Below are positions 1-6,647 of a DNA stretch of 12,686 nt, piece after piece (the stretch's first letter is position 1; each line of letters begins with the position of its first letter). Source of the DNA: CAXPZW01 sp049594615. GTDB taxonomy: Bacteria; Bacteroidota; Bacteroidia; Flavobacteriales_D; Sanyastnellaceae. The notes under the pieces were generated by a model, which was not told the DNA's origin, ran no database searches, and saw only the letters and a list, made by a program, of their open reading frames with translations. Made by a program: the position numbers and the translations under genes. The stretch covers positions 1 through 12,686 of the forward strand of contig JBMYJR010000068.1 in the NCBI GenBank assembly GCA_049594615.1, in the 5' to 3' direction.

Positions 1-59
1 GATCACCACGCCGTTTTGTGAATGACATCCCCGACCTTCGCACCCCAAACGCTTCACCC

Positions 60-632
60 ATGCGCTACGACGCCCAAGACCTCTCCAACGCCGCACACCA
101 CCTCAAAAACGGCGGCATCCTCCTCTACCCAACCGACACCGTCTGGGGCCTCGGCTGTGATGCGCGGAACCCGGAGGCCGTAGCCCGCCTTAACGCCCTC
201 AAAGCCCGCCCAGCAGGCAAGAGCCTCATTGTCCTCCTCCAAGCCGAATACGAAGTCTCGCGCTATGTAGAGAAGATCCCAGAAGCGGCCATGCAAATCT
301 TGGAAGTGCAGGAGGAGCCCATCACCATCATTTACCCGGGAGCCAAAGGCGTAGCGCCAGGTGTGGCGGCAGAAGACGGAACCTTGGCCATTCGCTTGAC
401 GGACGATCCCTTTTGCATCGAGCTCATCAAACGCAGCAAATGCCCGCTGGTAAGCACTTCAGCGAATTTTTCGGGCCAGCCCACGGCGTCGCATTTTGGG
501 GAGTTGGACCTGGAGTTGATGCAGCAAGTGGACTATGTGTGCGAGCACCGGCGCACCGACAAGACCAAGCGCAAGCCCTCTTCCATCATCAAAATTGGGC
601 TGGACGGCCGGGTGCAGGTCATCCGGTCGTAA
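60..632 (+). CDS. tsaC: Threonylcarbamoyl-AMP synthase (TsaC/Sua5/YrdC family)
   Basis: The product makes L-threonylcarbamoyl-AMP from threonine, bicarbonate and ATP. This is the first step of the t6A37 modification of tRNAs that read ANN codons, and it takes place in the cytoplasm. The 190-residue protein is a single YrdC domain of usual length. Family marks are YPTDTVWGLG at residues 23-32, the basic cluster K48-A-R50 with K54-S55-L56 for the nucleotide and threonine, the STSANFSG loop at 132-139 (S-x-N at 134-136), and a late PSSI segment. I chose the ATG at 60 because it gives the normal N-terminus (a helix leading into NGGILLYPTDT). An in-frame GTG at 18 would add 14 residues with no family match, and the frame stays open to the window edge. 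No Shine-Dalgarno sequence is visible. The gene lies 12 bases before the CCA-adding enzyme, probably in one operon. Family assignment is secure; the start is slightly uncertain. Confidence 0.93.
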   Translation: MRYDAQDLSNAAHHLKNGGILLYPTDTVWGLGCDARNPEAVARLNALKARPAGKSLIVLLQAEYEVSRYVEKIPEAAMQILEVQEEPITIIYPGAKGVAPGVAAEDGTLAIRLTDDPFCIELIKRSKCPLVSTSANFSGQPTASHFGELDLELMQQVDYVCEHRRTDKTKRKPSSIIKIGLDGRVQVIRS

Positions 633-644
633 TTTTGCGGGCCC

Positions 645-2060
645 ATGAACCTGGCCGCACACCTGACCCATCCAATTTTCAAAGCCGTTGCCGACGCTGC
701 TGAAGCGCGCGGTGTACGGGCATTCCCCATTGGCGGGTACGTGCGGGACTTGATCCTGGAACGTCCGTGCAAGGACATCGACTTTGTCACCGAAGGCTCC
801 GGCATCGACCTTGCGCACGACGTGGCCGAGCGGCTGGGGGTGGAGCAGGTCCACTTCTTCAAGAACTTCGGCACCGCCATGTTCCGCATGGGGGACCTGG
901 AGTTTGAGTTCGTGGGCGCCCGCAAGGAGAGCTACCGCCGCGAGAGCCGCAAGCCCATCGTGGAAGAAGGCACCCTCGAAGACGACCAAAACCGCCGCGA
1001 CTTCACCATCAACGCCCTGGCCATCGACCTGCACCCCGACCGGTTTGGGGAAGTGATCGATCCCTTTGGCGGGTTGGAAGACCTGGAGCTAAAATGTTTG
1101 CGTACGCCGCTGGAGCCGGGCATCACCTTCTCCGACGACCCGTTGCGCATGATGCGCGCCATGCGCTTTGCGTCGCAGCTGCAGTTTGAGATCCACCCCG
1201 ATGCCATGGCGGCCATGTGCACCGAGGCGCACCGGATTGAGATTGTGTCCCAGGAGCGGGTAACCACCGAGCTGAACAAGATTGTGCTGAGCCCTGTGCC
1301 GTCGGTCGGTTTCAAGCTGCTGATGAACACCGGCATGCTCAAGCTCATCTTCCCCCAAATGCACGCGCTCAAAGGGGTAGAGGTGCGCGAAGGCATTGCC
1401 CACAAAGACAACTTCTACCACACCCTGCAAGTGCTGGACAACGTGTGCGAGGTGTCCGACAACCTCTGGCTGCGTTGGGCTGCCATCCTGCACGACATTG
1501 CCAAGCCGCCCACCAAGCGCTTTGATCCCAAGGTGGGTTGGACCTTTCACGGCCACGAAGACAAGGGAGCGCGCATGGTGCCCAAGATTTTTCGCAAGCT
1601 CAAGCTGCCCTTGGACCACAAGATGCAGTACGTCAAAAAGCTCGTGTTCCTGCACCTGCGCCCCATTGCGCTCACCAAGGAAACCATCACCGACTCGGCC
1701 ATCCGCCGCTTGTTGTTTGAAGCAGGGGAGGACATCGACGATTTGATGAAGCTCTGCCGCGCAGACATCACCAGCAAGAACGAGCGCAAAGTCCAGCGCT
1801 ACCTGCGCAATTACGACTTGGTGGTGGCCAAGTTGGAAGAGGTGGAGGAAAAAGACCGCATCCGCAATTTCCAGCCCCCCATCACCGGGGAGATCATCAT
1901 GGAAACCTTTGGCATTGAGCCGTGCCGCGCCATTGGCGACATCAAGGTTGCGATCAAGGACGCCATCCTGGACGGCACCATCCGCAACGATTACCACGAG
2001 GCGCATGCCCTCATGCTCAAGGTGGGGCAGGAGTTGGGCCTGGAGCCCGTCAAGAAGTAA
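645..2060 (+). CDS. cca: CCA tRNA nucleotidyltransferase with HD domain
   Basis: The product adds or repairs the 3'-CCA end of tRNAs using CTP and ATP, without a template. The 471-residue protein has the class II nucleotidyltransferase head. It shows the GGYVRD motif at residues 30-35 followed by D44-I-D46, the pair of metal-binding aspartates. Next come RRDFTINAL at 117-125, an SDDPLRMMRAMRFA segment that fits the nucleotide-selecting (E/D)DxxR motif, and a helical tRNA-binding body. The C-terminal half carries an HD domain: an upstream His in DNFYHTLQ, the H283-D284 pair in AAILHDIAKP, and a further GHE segment. HD domains in this family are usually metal-dependent phosphodiesterases or phosphatases. 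The start lies 12 bases after tsaC, which suggests co-transcription of two tRNA-maturation genes. Poly(A) polymerases share the fold, so an A-adding role cannot be fully excluded, but a lone copy next to tsaC in Bacteroidota is normally the CCA enzyme. Confidence 0.92.
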   Translation: MNLAAHLTHPIFKAVADAAEARGVRAFPIGGYVRDLILERPCKDIDFVTEGSGIDLAHDVAERLGVEQVHFFKNFGTAMFRMGDLEFEFVGARKESYRRESRKPIVEEGTLEDDQNRRDFTINALAIDLHPDRFGEVIDPFGGLEDLELKCLRTPLEPGITFSDDPLRMMRAMRFASQLQFEIHPDAMAAMCTEAHRIEIVSQERVTTELNKIVLSPVPSVGFKLLMNTGMLKLIFPQMHALKGVEVREGIAHKDNFYHTLQVLDNVCEVSDNLWLRWAAILHDIAKPPTKRFDPKVGWTFHGHEDKGARMVPKIFRKLKLPLDHKMQYVKKLVFLHLRPIALTKETITDSAIRRLLFEAGEDIDDLMKLCRADITSKNERKVQRYLRNYDLVVAKLEEVEEKDRIRNFQPPITGEIIMETFGIEPCRAIGDIKVAIKDAILDGTIRNDYHEAHALMLKVGQELGLEPVKK

Positions 2061-2082
2061 ATCGGAATTCCGCTAACGTCGA

Positions 2083-2598
2083 TCAGGGATTGATCACGGT
2101 GATGCGCTGCATGCCTTTGGTCTCGTTACCGCAGCTGTCGGTGGCGGTCCACATGCGTACAATGTATCCGCCGCGTTCGCGCACTTCAACGGTGACGGTG
2201 GTGGGTTGGCCGTTGGCATCTGTGGCGGTGACGTTGGCCACTTCGGGCACTTCGCTTTTGAAGCAGCGCACATCGCCGGGCAGGTTGTCGAACACAGGGC
2301 CGATATCGTCGGTGCGGATGATGTAGATCTCGGCGGTAGCCGTGGCGCCACACGCGTTGGTGTATGTGTAGGTGCGAATCACCGTGCCGGCGCAACCGCC
2401 TGAAGCCACCAGGTCGGTGTACTCCACGTTGATGGGCTCGCACTTTTCGTGGGTGGTGGCCTCCGGGGCCGCGATGTCCATCTCTTGGCCTACCGAGGAG
2501 CGCACCTTGCGGGTGTATTCGGGAATGGTGATTTCGGTTTGAGCGGCAGCGGTGCTGCCCAGTACTACGGCCAGTGCGGCCATCCACAATGCTTTCAT
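2083..2598 (-). CDS. Small secreted protein with two HYR-like (Cys-Gly) repeats
   Basis: A 171-residue exported protein of unknown function. Residues 1-20 form a clear Sec signal peptide: Met-Lys, a hydrophobic core, then STAAAQ with likely cleavage around A19/Q20. The mature part contains two related stretches, GTVIRTYTYTNACG (71-84) and GYIVRMWTATDSCG (144-157). Each is followed by a beta-strand ending in Ile/Val, and the first runs into RTDDIGPVF. This is the pattern of the HYR-like repeats found in long Bacteroidota surface proteins, where 'TDxCGN...VxDTTAPVF' recurs. Five cysteines are present (53, 69, 83, 112, 156). The protein stops right after the second strand, so it is a short version with no T9SS sorting domain or anchor. 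The start at 2598 was chosen for the signal peptide and an AAGGA just upstream. The gene converges on cca with a 22-base gap. Secretion is well supported, the repeat family fairly well, and function is unknown. Confidence 0.8.
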   Translation of the reverse strand: MKALWMAALAVVLGSTAAAQTEITIPEYTRKVRSSVGQEMDIAAPEATTHEKCEPINVEYTDLVASGGCAGTVIRTYTYTNACGATATAEIYIIRTDDIGPVFDNLPGDVRCFKSEVPEVANVTATDANGQPTTVTVEVRERGGYIVRMWTATDSCGNETKGMQRITVINP

Positions 2599-2797
2599 GT
2601 CCTTCTGTCTTTGTGCATCCTGAAACGCGAAGATCGTGCCCGAAATGCCTGCAAAAAGTAACGTTTTTCTGCCGGTTGTGGGGCCTGTCAATAACTCGGG
2701 GGCGCGGAGTTGGCGCAGATCGCGACGAAAAACGGAAATTTGAATGCCCTGCAAGCAAGGCGGTCCTGTGGCCGCTCAAGGCAGGCTACATTGCACC
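2599..2797. other. Divergent intergenic region
   Basis: These 199 bases separate the start of the secreted HYR-like gene (minus) from the DUF6913-like gene (plus) and should hold both promoters. On the plus side I see a weak Bacteroidota-type candidate, listed separately. On the minus side there is no exact TAnnTTTG; the nearest is TACTTTTTG, one base too long, at about 2651-2659. An A5 run (2653-2657) and a T5 run (2664-2668) flank a GTAACG spacer and could pair, but the stem is only A-T and weak. No open reading frame here looks coding; the upstream in-frame extensions of both flanking genes run into it without family resemblance. Confidence 0.5.
2710..2742 (+). promoter_or_regulatory. Weak candidate promoter for the DUF6913-like/dapA operon
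   Basis: TTG at 2710-2712 is followed after 22 bases by GAAATTTG at 2735-2742. The second element matches the Bacteroidota -7 consensus TAnnTTTG at all fixed positions except the first, and the spacing is within the range reported for -33/-7 pairs. The predicted transcript would start near 2749 and carry a leader of about 50 bases. One mismatch and a short -33 make this tentative. Confidence 0.25.
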
Positions 2798-3352
2798 ATG
2801 GCCTTGTTCGAATCCTTCCGTGAATCCACCGCTCGCCGCGCGTTGCAGCGCGAGCCCGAGCCCGCCCGTGAGCGTGCCGGGGTCAACCTGCACCAGGCCC
2901 AGCACATTGGGCTGGTGTACTTGGATTCGGACGAACCGGCGTTCAAACGCATCAAGGGCCTACGCAAACACTTCGGCGGCGAGTACGGCACGCGCCGCAC
3001 CCAAGCACTCGGCTATGTGCCGGTCAAGGAAAAGGCCATGCCCATCTGGCACACCCAAATCCTGGACCTGCACTACTTCAACCTGGATCACCTCAATTGG
3101 TACCGCAAGCCAGTGGCCGAAACCAAGCAGTTTGAAAAGACCCCCTTCGACATCCTGATTGACCTGACCGACGGCAGCTGCCTGCCGCTCCAGTTTGTGG
3201 TGCGTCGCAGCGTGGCCAAAATGAAGGTGGGCCGCGCCAGCGCCCCCCGTGCCGCCGATTACGATTTGACCCTCGAGGTATCGCCCCAGCTTTCGCCCAC
3301 CGCGTTTGTGCAGGCCGTGGAGCAGTACCTCGCCCAAATGAACTTTGTATGA
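2798..3352 (+). CDS. DUF6913-like conserved hypothetical protein
   Basis: A 184-residue soluble protein of unknown function with no signal peptide and no membrane segment. It begins with a basic, Arg/Glu-rich helix (ALFESFRESTARRALQRE). An alpha/beta domain follows, with strand-like IGLVYLDSD (about 46-54), a helix with KRIKGLRKHF, then LGYVPVKEKAMPIWHTQ, DLHYFNLDHLNWY, FDILIDLTD and LTLEVSP. The order of segments, including the late 'FDILI(D/N)L ... A..KVGRAS' part, resembles proteins I know as DUF6913 in Flavobacteriia, which are often encoded directly before dapA. The assignment is from memory and was not searched. The ATG at 2798 was preferred over an upstream ATG at 2744 because the extra 18 residues look non-coding. 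Its TGA overlaps the dapA ATG by four bases (ATGA), so translation of the two is probably coupled. Why a dapA partner is conserved is unknown to me. Confidence 0.75.
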   Translation: MALFESFRESTARRALQREPEPARERAGVNLHQAQHIGLVYLDSDEPAFKRIKGLRKHFGGEYGTRRTQALGYVPVKEKAMPIWHTQILDLHYFNLDHLNWYRKPVAETKQFEKTPFDILIDLTDGSCLPLQFVVRRSVAKMKVGRASAPRAADYDLTLEVSPQLSPTAFVQAVEQYLAQMNFV

Positions 3353-4248
3353 GCCTGTTTTCTGGACTGGGCGTGGCCATGGTCACCCCGTTTGACCGCG
3401 ACGGCGCAGTAGACCTGCCCGCACTCAAGCGTTTGACCCGCCACCTGATAGACGGGGGAGTGGACTTCCTGGTCGTGCACGGCACCACCGGCGAAACCCC
3501 TGTACTTTCCGCCGATGAAAAGCGTGCTACGCTGGATGCGGTCTTGGAAGAAAACGCCGGCCAGCTGCCCGTAGTGGTCGGTGCCGGGGGCAACAATACT
3601 TCAGCGCTTTGTGCCCAGCTGGAATCGGCAAATACCAATGGCATTTCCGGATGGCTCAGCGCCAGCCCGTCGTACAACAAGCCCTCGCAAGTAGGCATCG
3701 TGGCGCACTACCGCGCCGTAGCTGAAAGCACCGACCTGCCCATCATCCTCTACAACGTCCCGGGCCGCACCGCCAGCAACGTGCGTGCAGAAACCACCCT
3801 GGCCGTGGTAGACGCATGTGCAAACGTGGTCGCAGTCAAAGAAGCCTCCGGCGACCTCGAACAAATGCAAGACATCCTGGCCCACGCACCCAAAGGGTTC
3901 AGTTTGTTGAGTGGAGACGATGCGCTCACTGTGCCCATCCTCAGCCTCGGCGGCCACGGCATCATTTCGGTGATTGGCAACGCGTACCCGGAGCAGTTCT
4001 CTGAGCTCGTCCGCGCCGGATTGGAAGGGGACTTTGTGACCGCCCGCTTGGCGCACTACCGCCTGCGCGCGCTCATGCAAGCCATCTTTGCCGAGGGCAA
4101 CCCGGCCGGAGTCAAGCAAGTGCTGGACCTCTTGGGCATCTGCACCTCGCAAGTGCGGTTGCCGCTGGTGCCGGCAAGTGCCGGTTTGCAAAAGCGCCTG
4201 CGCACCCTGGTGGATGAGCAGGCGTCGTTCGCTGCCGTTTCGAAGTAA
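3349..4248 (+). CDS. dapA: 4-hydroxy-tetrahydrodipicolinate synthase
   Basis: The enzyme condenses pyruvate with L-aspartate-4-semialdehyde, the committed step of the diaminopimelate/lysine pathway that also supplies peptidoglycan. The 299-residue protein is a full-length TIM barrel of the DapA family. Key residues are all present: the GTTGET loop at 45-50 (T46/T47), Y109 in SPSYNKP, Y135 in LYNVPGRT, R140 for the aspartate semialdehyde carboxylate, and the Schiff-base lysine K164 in VAVKEASGD. They align with the E. coli T44/T45, Y107, Y133, R138 and K161 set. Y135 and R140 favour true DapA over N-acetylneuraminate lyase or other class I aldolase relatives. The start overlaps the stop of the DUF6913-like gene by four bases. 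The stop lies only 11 bases from the stop of the converging transketolase gene, with no hairpin terminator visible between them. Confidence 0.95.
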   Translation: MSLFSGLGVAMVTPFDRDGAVDLPALKRLTRHLIDGGVDFLVVHGTTGETPVLSADEKRATLDAVLEENAGQLPVVVGAGGNNTSALCAQLESANTNGISGWLSASPSYNKPSQVGIVAHYRAVAESTDLPIILYNVPGRTASNVRAETTLAVVDACANVVAVKEASGDLEQMQDILAHAPKGFSLLSGDDALTVPILSLGGHGIISVIGNAYPEQFSELVRAGLEGDFVTARLAHYRLRALMQAIFAEGNPAGVKQVLDLLGICTSQVRLPLVPASAGLQKRLRTLVDEQASFAAVSK

Positions 4249-4259
4249 GTTTTGGGGGC

Positions 4260-5222
4260 TTAGGCCATCGCTTTGCGGCTCACCACCTTCTCGGCGGCGG
4301 CGGCAATGTGCTTGGCGTCCAAGCCGTACTTGGCCATCAGCTGTGCAGGCGTTCCACTCTCGCCAAACGAATCGTTCACGCCCACCATTTCCAGCGGAGT
4401 CGGCAAGTGTTGGCCCAAGGCCTGCGCCACCGAACCTCCCAGTCCGCCGAGCACTTGGTGCTCTTCTGCGGTCACCACTGCGCCGGTTTTGCGGGCAGAG
4501 TCGATGATGGCTTTTGCGTCCAGCGGCTTGATGGTGTGGATGTTGATCACCTCGGCAGAAATGCCCTTCTCGGCCAGCATCTTGGCGGCTTCGAGCGACT
4601 CCCACACTTGGTGACCGGTGGCCACGATGGTTACGTCTTCACCCGGGCTCAGCATCACGGCTTTGCCAATCTCAAACTTCCAGTCCGCGGGAATGAATAC
4701 CGGTACCTTCGGACGGCCAAAGCGCAGGTACACCGGGCCGTTATGTTCTGCAATGGCCATGGTGGCGGCTTTGGTTTGGTTGAAGTCGCACGGGTTGATC
4801 ACGGTCATGTGGGGCAGCATTTTCATCATGCCCACGTCCTCCAGGATCTGGTGGGTGGCGCCGTCCTCACCGAGGGTCACCCCGGCGTGCGAAGCACAGA
4901 TCTTCACGTTCTTGCCCGAGTAGGCAATCGACTGGCGAATCTGGTCGTACACGCGGCCGGTCGAGAAGTTCGCAAAGGTGCCGGTGAACGGAATCTTCCC
5001 GCCAATGGTCATGCCCGCAGCCAGGCCCATCATGTTGGCCTCGGCAATCCCCACTTGAAAAAAGCGGTCGGGATGCGCGTCGCGGAAGGCGTTCATTTTC
5101 AGCGAGCCAGTCAGGTCAGCGCAGAGGGCAACCACATTGGGGTTGCTTTGGCCCAGTTCAGCCAGGCCTTCGCCAAACCCCGAGCGGGTGTCTTTGTTTC
5201 CGAGAACTTCGTAAGTCGTCAT
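4260..5222 (-). CDS. Transketolase, C-terminal subunit
   Basis: This is the second half of a split thiamine-diphosphate transketolase, which moves two-carbon ketol units between sugar phosphates in the pentose phosphate pathway. It must assemble with the N-terminal subunit encoded two genes upstream. The 320-residue protein holds the pyrimidine-binding domain (about residues 1-180) and the C-terminal transketolase domain (about 190-320). E61 in VGIAEANMMGLAAGM is the conserved glutamate that activates the cofactor aminopyrimidine. Other family marks are GTFANF, SHAGVTLGEDGATHQ, LEDVGMMKMLP and, near the end, DSFGESGTP. The ATG at 5222 gives MTTYEVLGNKDTRSGFGEGL, normal for these subunits; an upstream extension to 5273 runs into the preceding gene. 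It starts 10 bases after the VWA gene stops. A pyruvate dehydrogenase or DXP synthase beta chain shares the fold but has different C-terminal motifs. Confidence 0.93.
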   Translation of the reverse strand: MTTYEVLGNKDTRSGFGEGLAELGQSNPNVVALCADLTGSLKMNAFRDAHPDRFFQVGIAEANMMGLAAGMTIGGKIPFTGTFANFSTGRVYDQIRQSIAYSGKNVKICASHAGVTLGEDGATHQILEDVGMMKMLPHMTVINPCDFNQTKAATMAIAEHNGPVYLRFGRPKVPVFIPADWKFEIGKAVMLSPGEDVTIVATGHQVWESLEAAKMLAEKGISAEVINIHTIKPLDAKAIIDSARKTGAVVTAEEHQVLGGLGGSVAQALGQHLPTPLEMVGVNDSFGESGTPAQLMAKYGLDAKHIAAAAEKVVSRKAMA

Positions 5223-5232
5223 GGTTGGTATG

Positions 5233-6600
5233 TTACAGGTTGACCGTGGTGTTGCGGCCAGAGGTAATTTCAAACGCTTTTTCCTTGGTGTACACCGTTT
5301 GATTGCTCGTGCGGCTGCGGAACACCAATTTGTATTGCCCGGGCTGCATCACATAGCGCCCTGAGGCCTCGCCGTGGTTGAAATGCACCACGGGAATGTA
5401 TTCGTTTCCTTCCACCTTGAAAATCGCGCCGTAGCCCGAGATGCCGGTTTGCAGCAGCAAAATGCCCGGCAGCGGAATGGCCACGGTGGTGGTTTGGCTT
5501 TGGTCAATGCGCACCCCGGGAATCACCGTGGGCGGCAGGGTTTGCACTTCCAGGTCGTAGTCGCCCACCAGGTAGCGCTCCTGGGTGTCCCAGGTTTGGG
5601 TGTGGACGATGTCGCAACCGCCGGGGTGTTTGACCAGGCACTTGAGGTCCGCGTATTCGTTGCGGCCTTTGTCAAAGGTGAGTTTCAGGTCGCCTTGTGG
5701 GGTGGAAAGGGCCAGCACGTTGTGGGTGCCGGGTTCTACCTTGAAGTCGTCCTTGCGCACGGGGGGCAAAGTGTGGGCCTCGATGTCGTAGGTGATCAGC
5801 GGGTCCAGCTGCAGGGTGTCGGGCACCCCTTTGGCGTTCATGGTGTGTACAAAGTGGTAGAGCAGCTCGCCGTTGTCTGCGTTGCGGATGGTGAGTGGCA
5901 CGTTGGTCTCCAGCGGCTGGTCGTTGATGTTGAGCAGGTTGATCTGGGCCGAGGTGTTGTTGAGCGCCTGGCTGATCACAATGTCCAGCACGCTTTTGAA
6001 GGTCTCTTCTTTGCTGGCATCGTAGTAGTTGCCCACGCACTCAAAGGTGGAGGTGTAGCGCTCGTCAATCCCAATGCCAATCACAAAGGGTTTGAGCACC
6101 ACGTTGTTGCGCTGCAAGGCGCGCGATACCGCACACGGGTCCCCGTCGCACGCTTCAATCCCGTCGGTAATCAGGATGATCACGTTGCGGCAGTTGTCGC
6201 ACGGGGTAAAGTCGTTGGCAGCTTGCTCCAGCGAGTAAGCAATGGGCGTGGTGCCCTGCGGGGTGATGCGCGAGAGTTGCTGCTGGATGATCAAGTCACG
6301 GCCCGTACCGATGGGTACGACCAGCTCGGTGTCCTCGCAATCTTGATCGCCCGGTACGTGGCGTGTTTGGTGGCCATACACGCGCAGGCCCAACTCCAAG
6401 TTGTCCTTGTCGCGCAGGTTGTCCAACGACTCCGAAAGCAGGCGGGTGGCGGTTTCAATCTTGCGCTGCTTCTCCCAAAAGCCGTTCATGCTGTTGGAAG
6501 CGTCAAACACAAACAAAATACGGGTGGTCTCCTGGGCAAACGCGGGCAGGGCACACAAGGTCGTCAGGGCCGCAAATGCAGCCATTCGAATCAACTTCAT
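5233..6600 (-). CDS. Secreted von Willebrand factor A domain protein
   Basis: A 455-residue exported protein of unknown role. Residues 1-22 are a Sec signal peptide ending in ALPAFAQ. A VWA domain spans about 27-215 and has a complete metal-ion-dependent adhesion site: D33-A-S35-N-S37, T117/T118 in PQGTTPIAYS, and D146-G147 in LITDGIE. It can therefore be expected to bind a divalent cation and a protein ligand. Cysteines at 88, 134, 137, 151 and 156 suggest disulfides. The rest (about 218-455) looks like three beta-rich units of roughly 80 residues. Each ends in a 'Y(D/K)(I/L)-x3-TLPP-like' strand pair followed by an L/V-rich strand (see 271-280, 348-357, 423-432). No lipobox, transmembrane anchor or T9SS signal is visible. 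The ATG at 6600 was chosen for the signal peptide and a nearby AAGG; an in-frame ATG at 6621 is possible. It lies between the two transketolase subunit genes, 47 and 10 bases from them. Confidence 0.88.
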   Translation of the reverse strand: MKLIRMAAFAALTTLCALPAFAQETTRILFVFDASNSMNGFWEKQRKIETATRLLSESLDNLRDKDNLELGLRVYGHQTRHVPGDQDCEDTELVVPIGTGRDLIIQQQLSRITPQGTTPIAYSLEQAANDFTPCDNCRNVIILITDGIEACDGDPCAVSRALQRNNVVLKPFVIGIGIDERYTSTFECVGNYYDASKEETFKSVLDIVISQALNNTSAQINLLNINDQPLETNVPLTIRNADNGELLYHFVHTMNAKGVPDTLQLDPLITYDIEAHTLPPVRKDDFKVEPGTHNVLALSTPQGDLKLTFDKGRNEYADLKCLVKHPGGCDIVHTQTWDTQERYLVGDYDLEVQTLPPTVIPGVRIDQSQTTTVAIPLPGILLLQTGISGYGAIFKVEGNEYIPVVHFNHGEASGRYVMQPGQYKLVFRSRTSNQTVYTKEKAFEITSGRNTTVNL

Positions 6601-6647
6601 GCCTTGGTTAACGCAACCCATATGCCAATCCCGGTTTGAGGGGAATA

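Noticed and set aside
1..25. Possible 3' end of an upstream gene (a frame ending in ITTPFCE before TGA at 23-25).
   Set aside because: Only seven codons are visible and none is diagnostic, so no product or even coding status can be supported.
18..59. GTG start giving a 204-residue TsaC.
   Set aside because: The 14 extra residues have no family counterpart, and the ATG at 60 gives the normal length and N-terminus.
2063..2072. Perfect palindrome CGGAATTCCG between the convergent cca and HYR-like genes, considered as a terminator.
   Set aside because: It has no loop and no T run follows on either strand, so it cannot act as an intrinsic terminator; it is short enough to be chance.
4249..4259. 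Terminator between convergent dapA and the transketolase C subunit.
   Set aside because: Only 11 bases are present and no hairpin can be formed; any terminator would have to lie inside coding sequence.
5374..6639. Long plus-strand open frame (421 codons) opposite the VWA gene.
   Set aside because: It mirrors the codon pattern of the VWA gene, whose signal peptide and MIDAS residues are unmistakable. Long antisense frames are common in GC-rich genes.
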